64,000 bases of DNA. Source: Prosthecobacter sp. Its GTDB lineage: Bacteria > Verrucomicrobiota > Verrucomicrobiia > Verrucomicrobiales > Verrucomicrobiaceae. The notes below the pieces were generated by a model. The model was not told where the DNA came from. It was given only the letters and a program-made list of their open reading frames with translations, and did not search any database. The stretch lies in assembly GCA_019186985.1 (NCBI GenBank), contig JABARQ010000028.1, positions 26,680 through 90,679 of the forward strand. The letters are read 5' to 3'. The translations under genes and the position numbers were made by a program. Positions 48,556 through 56,491 of this stretch are shown here, piece by piece. Position 1 is the first letter of the stretch. Each line of letters begins with the position of its first letter.

Positions 48556-49614
48556 ATGTCCATGAACCGCCGTCATTTCCTCCAGACCTCCGCCCTCTCC
48601 GCCGCCGCCCTTGGCTTGAACCAGGTCCGAGCCGCCGTGCCCGGCCTGAAAATCGGCCTCGACCACTTCGCCGTGCGTGCCACAGGCTGGAAGGCGGGCC
48701 AGTACATCGACTACGCCGCCTCGCTCAAGCTCGACACCTGCTTCCTTTCCGAACTCGGCGTCTTCGAAAGCTTCGAGGACGGCTACCTCCAGGGCCTCAA
48801 GGACCAGGCCGACCGCCTCGGCATCCGGATGTATGTCGGCACCGGCGGCGTCTGCCCCACCTCCAACACCTGGAAGACCACCTATGGCACGCCGGAGGAA
48901 ACTCTCGCCCTCACCATCAAGCTGGCCAAAAAGCTCGGCTCACCCGTCGCCCGCTGCTATCTCGGCAACCAAAAGGATCGCAGCACCGAAGGCGGCATCC
49001 AGCGCCACATCGAGGAAACCCTCAAGGTCATCCGCGCCTGCAGGTCCCGCGCCGAGGGCGAAGGCGTCAAAATTGCCATCGAAAACCACGCAGGCGACAT
49101 GCAGAGCCACGAGCTGAAGGCCCTCATCGAGGCCGCCGGAAGATCCTACGTCGGCGCCAACATCGACCCCGGCAACGCCGTCTGGGCCCTGGAGGAGCCG
49201 ATGGCCCACCTGGAGGTGCTCGGCCCCTACACCGTCTGCTCCAGCGTGCGGGACAGCATGGCCTGGGAGGATGACAACGGCGCCGTCATCCAGTGGACCG
49301 CCGTCGGCGAAGGCCTGGTGGACTTCTCAAAATATGCACGGCGCTTTGCCGAGCTCGCCCCCGGCGTACCGCTTCAGGTGGAGACCATCTCCGGCTTCGC
49401 CAAGCCCATGACCTGGAGGAAGGACGAGTTCTGGAAGCCCTTCTCCGGCCACCGGGACAGCGCCGCCTTCAAGGCCTGGGTCGAGTTCACGAAGAAGGGC
49501 CGGCCCATCCCCGCCTTCAAGGCCCCTGACGGCCCCGGCCGGAAGGATGCCGAGATCGCCTACCAAAAAGGAGAGCTCGAACGCAGCACCCGGTGGCTGC
49601 GGGAGACGGCCTGA
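48556..49614 (+). CDS. Sugar phosphate isomerase/epimerase-like protein with Tat signal
   Basis: A 352-residue exported TIM-barrel protein of the xylose isomerase-like superfamily. It starts with a twin-arginine signal (NRRHFLQTSALSAAALG, reading through the ATG at 48556). Metal-site landmarks are KIAIENHAGDMQ, VGANIDPGNAVWALEEP and the late LQVETISG. It is larger than the Sec-exported relative at 31275. Such Tat-exported members are abundant in Planctomycetes and Verrucomicrobia, often as candidate oxidoreductase or isomerase partners, and their substrates are unknown. It is followed after 13 bases by the convergent metal transporter operon. Confidence 0.88.
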   Translation: MSMNRRHFLQTSALSAAALGLNQVRAAVPGLKIGLDHFAVRATGWKAGQYIDYAASLKLDTCFLSELGVFESFEDGYLQGLKDQADRLGIRMYVGTGGVCPTSNTWKTTYGTPEETLALTIKLAKKLGSPVARCYLGNQKDRSTEGGIQRHIEETLKVIRACRSRAEGEGVKIAIENHAGDMQSHELKALIEAAGRSYVGANIDPGNAVWALEEPMAHLEVLGPYTVCSSVRDSMAWEDDNGAVIQWTAVGEGLVDFSKYARRFAELAPGVPLQVETISGFAKPMTWRKDEFWKPFSGHRDSAAFKAWVEFTKKGRPIPAFKAPDGPGRKDAEIAYQKGELERSTRWLRETA

Positions 49615-49627
49615 TCCCGCGTCCGGC

Positions 49628-50455
49628 TCAGTCCGGATGCGCACGCCGCCGCACTCCCGCGCGCCTCCACAGCAGCGCCAGGGCAAACAGCGCCGCCTGG
49701 GCCAGCACGATGCAGGCCCCGGTGGAGCCGTTGATGAAGAAGCTGACGTAGACCCCCAGGCATCCGGCCAGCACCGAGGAGGCCGAGGCCAGCACCAGCA
49801 TGCGGTCAAAGCGGTCCGTCAGCAGACGCGCCGTGCAGCCCGGCGTCACCAGCATCGCCACCACCAGCAGGATGCCCACCGCCTGCATCGACGCCACGAT
49901 GGTGCCGGAAAGCAGCGCCAGCAGAAGGTAGTGCAGCATCCGCGTGCTCAGGCCGATGGCGCGCGCGTGGGCCGGGTCGAAGCAGAACAGCATGAGGTCC
50001 CTCCTCCGCACCAGGACGACCGCCAGCGTCAGCACCGAGGCCACGACCGTCTGCACCAGGTCGTCGCCTTCAACGCCCAGGATGTTGCCGAACAAAATGT
50101 GGTTTAAATGCGCCTCCGTCCGCACCTTCGTGAACAGCACCAGCCCGGACGCGAACATGCCGGTGAAGACGATGCCCATCACCGTGTCCTCCTTGATGCG
50201 CGTGCAGCTCCGGATCCAGCCGATGCCCAGCGCGCAGGACAGCCCGGCCGCAAACGCACCCACGGCCAGCGGCAGGCCGCACAGATGCGCCAGGACGACG
50301 CCCGGCAGCACCGCATGGGAGATCGCGTCGCCCATGAGCGACCAGCCCTTCAGCACGAGGTAGCAGGAAAGCACGGCGCACACCACGCCGACCAGCGCGC
50401 TGACCAGCAGCGCCTCGACCATGAACGGATACTGAAACGGGGCGAGCCAGCTCAT
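49628..50455 (-). CDS. Metal ABC transporter permease, second subunit (Mn/Zn type)
   Basis: A 275-residue permease of the ABC-3 family with eight or nine helices. Conserved regions are CYLVLKGWSLMGDAISHAVLPGVVLA and ARAIGLSTRMLHYLLLALLSGTIVASMQAVGILLVVAMLVTPG, the signature of MntCD/SitCD/ZnuB-type permeases. Its ATG overlaps the end of the preceding permease gene by four bases. It is the last gene of the six-gene operon starting at 54425. Assignment to manganese follows from the MntR-like regulator and the Glu-type binding protein, not from the permease itself. Confidence 0.9.
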   Translation of the reverse strand: MSWLAPFQYPFMVEALLVSALVGVVCAVLSCYLVLKGWSLMGDAISHAVLPGVVLAHLCGLPLAVGAFAAGLSCALGIGWIRSCTRIKEDTVMGIVFTGMFASGLVLFTKVRTEAHLNHILFGNILGVEGDDLVQTVVASVLTLAVVLVRRRDLMLFCFDPAHARAIGLSTRMLHYLLLALLSGTIVASMQAVGILLVVAMLVTPGCTARLLTDRFDRMLVLASASSVLAGCLGVYVSFFINGSTGACIVLAQAALFALALLWRRAGVRRRAHPD

Positions 50456-51300
50456 GACGTCGCCCCTCCTTCCTTCCGGCGCAGCCGGCGTGCGGCCAGC
50501 AGGCCATGCTTCGGTGCAAGGACCAGGGCGGCCAGGAACACCAGGGTCTGCAGCACGACAATGCAGCCGCCCGTGCTGCCGTTGATGAAGTAGCTCAAAT
50601 ACGCCCCCACCGCTCCGCAGGCCGCCCCGGTGACAGTGGCGATGCCGAGCATCCGGCCAAAGCGGTCCGTGAGAAGATAGGCCGTGGCGCCCGGCGTCAC
50701 CAGCATCGCCACCACCAGGCAGGCGCCCACCGTCTGCAGCGCCGCGACCGCCGTGGCGGCCAGCAGCGACAGCAGCAGAAAATGCAGGAGTCCCGTGTTC
50801 AGGCCGAGCGTGCGGGCATGGGCCTCGTCAAAACAATACAGGAGCAGGTCCCGCCACTTCACCGCCAGCACCAGGATGGACAGGCCTGCGATGACCAGCA
50901 CCTGGAGGATGTCAGGATCCGAGATGGCGAGGATGTTGCCGAAGATGATCGTGCGCAGGTTCAGGTTGCTCGGATACAGGGACAGCAGCAGCAGGCCCAG
51001 GGCAAACCAGCTGGTGAACACCACGCCGATCACCGCGTCCTCGCGCAGGCCGGACTTCCGTTTCAGCCAGCCCATCGTCAAGGCGGCGATCACGCCGGCG
51101 ATGAAGGCTCCCGCCGAAAACGGCAGCCCCGCCAGCCAGGCCAGCGACACGCCCGGCACCACCGCATGGGACAGCGCATCCCCCATCAGCGACCAGCCCT
51201 TCAGCGTGATGAAGCAGGACAGGAACGCACACACCGCCCCGATGAGCCCGCTCACCAGGATGGCCTTGAGCATGTAGTCGTATTCGAAGGGAGACAGCAT
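50452..51300 (-). CDS. Metal ABC transporter permease, first subunit (Mn/Zn type)
   Basis: A 282-residue inner-membrane permease, paralogous to the one that follows. It shares ITLKGWSLMGDALSHAVVPGVSLAWL, EAHARTLGLNTGLLHFLLLSLLAATAVAALQTVGACLVVAMLVTPGATAYLL and the GAYLSYFINGSTGG end. The two permeases would form the heterodimeric channel of a MntABCD/SitABCD-like importer. It starts 36 bases after the four-helix-bundle gene, so the operon is interrupted between ATPase and permease but transcription can continue. Confidence 0.92.
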   Translation of the reverse strand: MLSPFEYDYMLKAILVSGLIGAVCAFLSCFITLKGWSLMGDALSHAVVPGVSLAWLAGLPFSAGAFIAGVIAALTMGWLKRKSGLREDAVIGVVFTSWFALGLLLLSLYPSNLNLRTIIFGNILAISDPDILQVLVIAGLSILVLAVKWRDLLLYCFDEAHARTLGLNTGLLHFLLLSLLAATAVAALQTVGACLVVAMLVTPGATAYLLTDRFGRMLGIATVTGAACGAVGAYLSYFINGSTGGCIVVLQTLVFLAALVLAPKHGLLAARRLRRKEGGATS

Positions 51301-51336
51301 TGGAGAATGGCGCAGGGAAAAATGGAAGGATGGCGG

Positions 51337-51744
51337 TTACCCACAAAAGCTGCCTGACTTGTCGATCATCCGCTGGAGCTTCCCGCCCAAGGCCTGAAAC
51401 ATGGCATCCAGTTCGACATGTTTGTCAGGCGAAATGCATCCACAGTCCAGAACCTGATCCAACCAAGCCTGGCTTTCCGACGCCTCACCCTGGGCCTGGT
51501 TGACCTTGTCAATGAAGGCGGCGGGATAACGACGACGAGCCCAGGCCCCGGCAATCATGCTGGCAACTGCCCTGGAGGAGCGCCTGACTTGATCGGTCAT
51601 GGCATACCTTTCCTCCGCCGGAAACCGGCGTGTGACCAGAAATGCCTGACAAGAGGCCTGTCGCGCTTTTTGATAGGCTTCCAGATCTCGGAATGAACGC
51701 ATTGCCTTGCTTCGGACAGGTTCAATGTTGGGCTCATTTTCCAT
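51337..51744 (-). CDS. Four-helix-bundle protein (TIGR02436-type) inside the metal transporter operon
   Basis: A 135-residue all-helical protein of the S23/four-helix-bundle type first known from 23S rRNA intervening sequences. RSFRDLEAYQKARQASCQAFLVT, FPAEERYAMTDQVRRSSRAVASMIAGAWARRRYPAAFIDKVNQAQGEASESQAWLD and the Cys-containing loop match that family. The ATG at 51744 has a near-ideal GGAGG at 51756-51752, seven bases upstream; a TTG at 51750 overlaps the ATPase stop codon. It lies between the ATPase and first permease genes, so it is made with the transporter. Function in this setting is unknown; binding to the RNA or to the transporter are both conceivable. Confidence 0.85.
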   Translation of the reverse strand: MENEPNIEPVRSKAMRSFRDLEAYQKARQASCQAFLVTRRFPAEERYAMTDQVRRSSRAVASMIAGAWARRRYPAAFIDKVNQAQGEASESQAWLDQVLDCGCISPDKHVELDAMFQALGGKLQRMIDKSGSFCG

Positions 51745-51746
51745 CT

Positions 51747-52649
51747 TCAATCCTCCATCTTCACCCCCCCGCCCTCACGCTGCTTCACCAGCTCCTCGCG
51801 CCCGGAACGGTCCTTGTATTCCAGATGGCCGTCCTTGCCGAACACCAGCGGACGCTCGTCGTCCGTGAGAAGCTTCACCGTGCGGCCGTCATGCTCCTGG
51901 ATCGTGCTGTGCTCAAAGTGGAACTGCCGCAGCACGCCGCCAAAGGCGCGCGCCAGGTTGTCCTCCGTGAACACCTCCTCCAGGGGGCCCGAGGCCAGCA
52001 CCGTGCGGTTCACCAGGATGACATGGTCGCAAAACTCCGGCACGCTGCCCAGGTTGTGCGTGGAGACCAGGATGATCCGACCCTCGGCCCGCAGGCCGCG
52101 CAGCAGCTCGATGATCGACTCCTCGGTGGTCACGTCCACGCCCGTGAACGGCTCGTCGAGAAGGATGATCCGGCCGTCCTGGGCCAGCGCACGCGCCAGG
52201 AACACCCGCTTCTTCTGACCGCCGCTCAGCTCGCCGATCTGCCTGTCCTTGAAGCCGCACATGCCGACACGCTCCAGGCTTGCCTCGACAATGCGCCGGT
52301 CCTCGGCTCGCGGAATGCGCAGGAAGTTCATGTGTCCGTAGCGGCCCATCATGACGACATCCCACACGCTCACCGGAAAGGTCCAGTCCACCTCCTCGCT
52401 CTGCGGCACATACGCGACCAGCTTCCGCCTCCGCGCCTCCTCGACCGTGCCGCCATCCAGGCGGATGTGCCCTTCCACCGGCCTGACAAAACCCATGAGC
52501 GCCTTGAACAGCGTGCTCTTGCCGCTGCCGTTCACGCCCACGAGCGCCGCGATCGTGCCGGGCCCCAGCTTGAACGATGCGTCGCGCAGGGCCGTGTGCC
52601 CGTTGGGATAGGCCACGGTGACGGCGGAGGCTTCAAGGGACAATGGCAT
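51747..52649 (-). CDS. Metal ABC transporter ATP-binding protein (Mn/Zn type)
   Basis: A 300-residue ABC ATPase that powers the importer at the cytoplasmic face. Walker A is GVNGSGKST, the signature is [15 protein letters not shown], Walker B is [13 protein letters not shown] and the switch His lies in [10 protein letters not shown]. The start at 52649 fits the family. A C-terminal extension of about 60 residues beyond the core ends in a basic/acidic tail. Its stop codon sits within a few bases of the four-helix-bundle start. The binding-protein gene lies 53 bases upstream on the same strand. Confidence 0.92.
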   Translation of the reverse strand: MPLSLEASAVTVAYPNGHTALRDASFKLGPGTIAALVGVNGSGKSTLFKALMGFVRPVEGHIRLDGGTVEEARRRKLVAYVPQSEEVDWTFPVSVWDVVMMGRYGHMNFLRIPRAEDRRIVEASLERVGMCGFKDRQIGELSGGQKKRVFLARALAQDGRIILLDEPFTGVDVTTEESIIELLRGLRAEGRIILVSTHNLGSVPEFCDHVILVNRTVLASGPLEEVFTEDNLARAFGGVLRQFHFEHSTIQEHDGRTVKLLTDDERPLVFGKDGHLEYKDRSGREELVKQREGGGVKMED

Positions 52650-52702
52650 GGCAGCGGTGTGATGAAATCCGAACTTCGAAGGATGAAGGCGGGGCGGATG
52701 GA

Positions 52703-53617
52703 TCAGGGTGGAGGCAGGAAGGCTTTCATGATCGTTTCCGCATTGGCTTCAAGCAGCTTGAGATACGTCGGCGCGGGGCCGTCCGGTTCCGTGAGCGAGT
52801 CCACATAAAGCACGCCGCCAAAGCGCGCCCCCGTCTCCCCGGCCACCTGGCGCATCGCCTTGTCGCTGATCGTGCTTTCGCTGAAGACCACCGGAATGCG
52901 GTCCCTGCGGATGGCGTCCACCACCTTCTGCACCTGCTGCGGCGTGCCCTCCTGGTCGGCGTTCACCGGCCACAGGTAAAGCTCCTTCAGCCCATAGTCA
53001 CGGGCCAGGTAGGAAAACGCCCCCTCACAGCTCACCAGCCAGCGCTGCACGGACGGAATGCCCTCCAGCCTGCGCCTCACCGGTTCATCCACGGCCTTCA
53101 GCTTCACGGTGTAGGCGGCGGCATTGGCGTTGTAGGCCGCCTCGTTCGCCGGGTCCAGCTTCACCAGCGCCGCGCGGATGTTCTCGACATAACGAATGGC
53201 GTTGGCCGGCGACATCCAGGCGTGGGGGTTCGGCCTGCCGTTGTACGGCCCTTCGCTGATCCCCATCGGCTCCACCCCCTCGCTCACCACGGCCGACGGC
53301 ACGCCGCTCACCTGCTGCAGGAACTTCTCAAACCAGCGCTCCAGGCCGAGGCCGTTCCACAGCACCAGGTCGGCGTCCTGCGCCTTCACCAGGTCCAGCG
53401 GCGTCGGCTCGTAATCGTGGATCTCCGCGCCCGGCTTGGTGATGGACTCCACCACGGCGGCGTCCCCGGCGACGTTCTGCGCGATGTCCCGGATGATGGT
53501 GAAGGTCGTCAGGATGCGCTTCCGGCCATCCGCTCGGGCGGAGGCGCCGTCCCTGTCACAGGCGGGCAGCAGAAGCAGCAGGCTGGAAACCGCGAACAAA
53601 AAGCGTGGCGTCATCAT
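52703..53617 (-). CDS. Metal ABC transporter substrate-binding lipoprotein (Mn-type)
   Basis: A 304-residue cluster A-I (ZnuA/PsaA-like) binding protein. The signal peptide ends in a lipobox with Cys20 (LLLPAC). Probable metal ligands are H67 (EIHDYEPTP), H132 (NPHAWMSP), E198 (SCEGAFSYL) and D273 (YVDSLTE). The third ligand is Glu, as in Mn/Fe binders such as PsaA, rather than the His of zinc binders, which supports manganese. There is no His-rich loop of the ZnuA kind. It starts 25 bases after the outer-membrane protein gene and precedes the ATPase gene, so it belongs to the same operon. Confidence 0.9.
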   Translation of the reverse strand: MMTPRFLFAVSSLLLLLPACDRDGASARADGRKRILTTFTIIRDIAQNVAGDAAVVESITKPGAEIHDYEPTPLDLVKAQDADLVLWNGLGLERWFEKFLQQVSGVPSAVVSEGVEPMGISEGPYNGRPNPHAWMSPANAIRYVENIRAALVKLDPANEAAYNANAAAYTVKLKAVDEPVRRRLEGIPSVQRWLVSCEGAFSYLARDYGLKELYLWPVNADQEGTPQQVQKVVDAIRRDRIPVVFSESTISDKAMRQVAGETGARFGGVLYVDSLTEPDGPAPTYLKLLEANAETIMKAFLPPP

Positions 53618-53642
53618 GGGTGTCGGGGGGGCTTTGCAGGGG

Positions 53643-54425
53643 TTAAAATCGTACGCTCATGCCGGTGAAGACGCCGAAGTCCGGTGCAGCGCGGTTCATG
53701 CCAATGCGCACGCCGGCGTCAAACACGAGGCTGTCCGTCACGGCAAGGGTCAGGCCCGTGTCGAAGATCGCCTGGTAGTCCGCATCCTCGCCGGCGATGC
53801 CCACCACCTCCAGGTACATCCCCAGTTTTTCGGTCAGGGAGATGCCCAGGGTGGCGGAATGCAGCCATTCAAGGTCCTGGCCGTTCGTCTCCGCGTCATG
53901 CACCAGGTCCGCCTCGGCCATCAGGCCCAGGGAGACACGCTCCGAAAGGCTCACCGCCAGCGGCATGATCAGCCCCCCCGCCCAGGCCTCGTCGCTCACC
54001 TCGGTGTGCGTGGGGATGGTGACGTAGGGCATGAGCGCAAAGGCCGTGGTCCCGCCGTCGTTGCCCCAGAGGCTTTGCTTGTAGCGCACCGTGATGTCGC
54101 CAAACCCGGTCGTCCGCGTGCTGTCGCCACGCTCCGACTGGCCGGCGATGGCGTGGCTGTTCACCACCACCTGAAGGTCGCTGTCATGGCTCACGCCCAT
54201 CTTCAGGTTGATCTGCCCGTAGATCCACTGGTCGGCCGATCCCGAACCCGCGTTCGCCTCGCGGCTGTAGTCGAAGAAGCTCGCCTCGATCTGAAACATG
54301 CCGCGCGGCACCGAGTAGGGCGACTCCGTGGTGTCGGGGCGGTCCGTGCTCATTTCACGCACCGGCTCCCCGGCGGCGAGCAGGGAAGCCATCAACAGGC
54401 TGGGCAATACAATTTTGGCTGACAT
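53643..54425 (-). CDS. Outer-membrane beta-barrel protein at the head of the metal uptake operon
   Basis: A 260-residue exported protein starting at 54425 with a signal peptide (AKIVLPSLLMASLLAAGEP). The mature part opens with STDRPDTTESPYSVPRGMFQIEASFFDYS, has alternating beta-strand-like segments (YGQINLKMGVSHDSDLQVVVNS, FGDITVRYKQSLWG) and ends in FTGMSVRF with a C-terminal Phe, the usual barrel-assembly signal. It resembles the MetA-pathway/transporter-type barrels. As first gene of the Mn operon and next to mntR, it is a good candidate channel for metal passage across the outer membrane. The frame can be extended upstream, but the ATG at 54425 gives the clean signal peptide. Confidence 0.8.
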   Translation of the reverse strand: MSAKIVLPSLLMASLLAAGEPVREMSTDRPDTTESPYSVPRGMFQIEASFFDYSREANAGSGSADQWIYGQINLKMGVSHDSDLQVVVNSHAIAGQSERGDSTRTTGFGDITVRYKQSLWGNDGGTTAFALMPYVTIPTHTEVSDEAWAGGLIMPLAVSLSERVSLGLMAEADLVHDAETNGQDLEWLHSATLGISLTEKLGMYLEVVGIAGEDADYQAIFDTGLTLAVTDSLVFDAGVRIGMNRAAPDFGVFTGMSVRF

Positions 54426-54432
54426 GGAGAAT

Positions 54433-54446
54433 TTAGTCTGGGCTAA
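54433..54446. promoter_or_regulatory. Candidate MntR/DtxR-family operator
   Basis: Between the divergent outer-membrane protein gene and mntR lies TTAG-TCTGGG-CTAA, a palindrome with 4-base arms at 54433-54436 and 54443-54446. It resembles the TTAGxxxxxxCTAA form of DtxR/MntR-family sites and lies 8-21 bases from the 54425 start, where a repressor could block the operon. The mntR start is about 100 bases away. This is a pattern match only. Confidence 0.4.
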
Positions 54447-54549
54447 TACTGGCGGCACAAGGCCTTCGTGCAAGCGGCTTTTTTCAATCCGCACGGGACT
54501 TTCCCCCTTTCGTTTGCCGCCCTTGCGGCTACAGGTCCGGCACGTCACC

Positions 54550-54996
54550 ATGCCCGCCGCCAAGCGCCAGGAAACGACCGCGCACGTCCATTCGCCCGCG
54601 ATCGAAGACTACCTCGAGCAGATCCACAACCTGATCGAGGGCAAGGGTTATGCCCGCGTGGTGGACATCGCCAGGAACCTCGGCATCTCCCAGGCCAGCG
54701 TCACCAACATGCTGCAGCGCCTGGATGCCGAGGGCTATGTCGTCTATGAACGCTACCGCGGCGTGGTGATGACCGACGCCGGCCGGAAGATCGGCCAGGA
54801 AATCGCCCGCCGCCACGAGGTGCTGACCCGCCTGCTCTCCGGTTTCGGCCTGGATCCTAAAACGGTGCATGAGGACGTCGAGGGCATGGAGCATCACATC
54901 AGCCGCCAGACGCTCGACGTGCTGACGCTCCTGATGGAGGAGCTGGAAGGCAATCCCGAGCTGTTGAAGAAGCTCAAGAAGCGCCTCAAAAGCTGA
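54550..54996 (+). CDS. mntR: Manganese-responsive transcriptional regulator MntR
   Basis: A 148-residue DtxR-family regulator. The winged helix covers about residues 15-78 (YARVVDIARNLGISQASVTNMLQRLDAEGYVVYERYRGVVMT) and the dimerisation/metal domain follows. All six Mn ligands of B. subtilis MntR (D8, E11, H77, E99, E102, H103) are found at a constant offset of 12: D20, E23, H89, E111, E114 and H115. It should sense Mn2+ and repress uptake. It is divergent from the six-gene uptake operon and faces a candidate operator. The ATG at 54550 is preferred to further upstream starts because it fits the family N-terminus. Confidence 0.95.
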   Translation: MPAAKRQETTAHVHSPAIEDYLEQIHNLIEGKGYARVVDIARNLGISQASVTNMLQRLDAEGYVVYERYRGVVMTDAGRKIGQEIARRHEVLTRLLSGFGLDPKTVHEDVEGMEHHISRQTLDVLTLLMEELEGNPELLKKLKKRLKS

Positions 54997-55010
54997 TCTT
55001 CAGCCCCGGT

Positions 55011-55382
55011 TCAGGCCCTGCCCAGCCAGAGCATGCGCGCGCCGAAGATGACCAGCACCGTGCCGAAGATCCGTGTCAGCATCGTGTTGCTCATCGCCTT
55101 CATCCAGTCCGCGCCAAACCAGGCGAACAACGAGGCTGACAAGGCCGTGACGGCGGCGACCCGCCAGTCCACAAAGCCGTTCTTCGCGTTCTGTGTCGTC
55201 GCCATCAGCGCCGTCGGGATGATGATCGCCAGGCTGGTGGCCACCGCCGTCTTCTGCGGCAGCTGCAGCAGGGCGACAAAGGCGGGCACCATCACCACAC
55301 CTCCACCAACGCCGCAAAGCGCGGCGATGACTCCGGCGAGAACGCCAATGCCCAGACAGGTGATCACGGTGGAAGCGGTCAT
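55011..55382 (-). CDS. TauE/SafE family permease, half-size
   Basis: A 123-residue membrane protein with four helices, matching one half of the usual eight-helix TauE/SafE sulfite/taurine exporter-like permeases: LGIGVLAGVIAALCGVGGGVVMVPAFV is the typical repeat opening. It would need to dimerise to make a full transporter. The substrate is unknown. It ends 14 bases from the mntR stop codon on the opposite strand and is divergent from the kinase gene at 55506. I see no second half nearby. Confidence 0.8.
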   Translation of the reverse strand: MTASTVITCLGIGVLAGVIAALCGVGGGVVMVPAFVALLQLPQKTAVATSLAIIIPTALMATTQNAKNGFVDWRVAAVTALSASLFAWFGADWMKAMSNTMLTRIFGTVLVIFGARMLWLGRA

Positions 55383-55505
55383 GCAGCCCCATAGCAGAGG
55401 GCGGGGCTTTGTGAACGCGGAATTTCATCTCGCCCCCTTCTGCAATCTGCCCTTGCCACGGGCGCTTCCAAGGTCATAGCCTCCGCCTCCCTTCCGGTCC
55501 GACGC

Positions 55506-56483
55506 ATGCCCCCTGAACAAGAAGCCCTGCTCATCCTCACCCGCCAGCAATTCCCCGAGCTGGAGGGCGTGGACTGTGCGGTCGAACCCATCCTGAAGGG
55601 CGGCTCCGACAGGCACTACTATCGCTTTGAGTGGGCCGGGGAAAAACATGCACCCATGGTGCTCATGGTCTACACCCTGGCGCGCCGCGACAACCCCAAG
55701 TTCGTGCCCGCCACCCGCCGCCTCGCGGCCCTCGGCGTCAACGTGCCCGCCATCTACGCCTTTGATGAGCAGCGTTTGTTCGTCTGGCTCCAGGACCTCG
55801 GCCGCGACGACCTGCACGCCCACAAGGACGAGCCCTGGGAGCAGCGCCGCCCGCTCTACGAGGCCACCCTGCGCGAGGCCGCCAAGATCCACGGCGTCCG
55901 CGCCGAAACCCTCGGCTCGGACGAGGTCGCCGCCATGGAGCCCGAGTTCAACGAGGGCATGTACGAATGGGAGCAGAACTACTTCCTGGAGCACTTCGTC
56001 CGCGGCCACCTGGGCCGTGACGTGCCCGACGACCACGCCGCCCAGGCGGCACTGGCCGGCCTGCGCCAGCGCCTCGCCCTCCTGCCGCGCTGCCTCGTAC
56101 ATCGCGACTTCCAGAGCCAGAACGTCCTCATCCGCAACGGCTCCGCCTGGCTGGTGGACTACCAGGGCCTGCGCCCCGGACTCGCCGAATACGACCTCGC
56201 CTCCCTGCTCTTCGACCCCTATGTCGAGCTCAGCCGCGGCGAACGCCATGAGCTTCTCGGCTATTACGCCGGACTGCGCGGCCTCAGCCTTCCGGAGCTG
56301 CGAGAGATCTTCCACCTCTGCGCCGCCCAGCGCCTCATGCAGGCCCTCGGCGCCTACGCCAACCTCTCCCGCAACCAGGGCAAGACCCACTTTGAGCAGC
56401 ACATCCCCGCCGGGGTGAAAAACCTCACCACCGTCTGCCAGGAAGCCCCCGGGCTCGCGCCGCTGCTCACCCTCTTCACCTGA
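55506..56483 (+). CDS. APH-fold kinase, AmgK-like (sugar kinase of cell-wall recycling type)
   Basis: A 325-residue protein kinase-like enzyme of the aminoglycoside phosphotransferase fold. The glycine-rich loop reads KGGSDRHYYRFEW, the catalytic loop is HRDFQSQNVLIRNG (around residues 199-212) and the metal Asp lies in WLVDYQGLRPGLAEYDLASLLFDPY. These regions match AmgK-type kinases that phosphorylate N-acetylmuramate and N-acetylglucosamine at the anomeric position for peptidoglycan recycling. In the known pathway AmgK acts with MurU, but here the next gene, nine bases downstream, is a methyltransferase. The substrate is therefore inferred from family only; other small-molecule kinases are possible. 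Confidence 0.75.
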   Translation: MPPEQEALLILTRQQFPELEGVDCAVEPILKGGSDRHYYRFEWAGEKHAPMVLMVYTLARRDNPKFVPATRRLAALGVNVPAIYAFDEQRLFVWLQDLGRDDLHAHKDEPWEQRRPLYEATLREAAKIHGVRAETLGSDEVAAMEPEFNEGMYEWEQNYFLEHFVRGHLGRDVPDDHAAQAALAGLRQRLALLPRCLVHRDFQSQNVLIRNGSAWLVDYQGLRPGLAEYDLASLLFDPYVELSRGERHELLGYYAGLRGLSLPELREIFHLCAAQRLMQALGAYANLSRNQGKTHFEQHIPAGVKNLTTVCQEAPGLAPLLTLFT

Positions 56484-56491
56484 GCCGCGCC

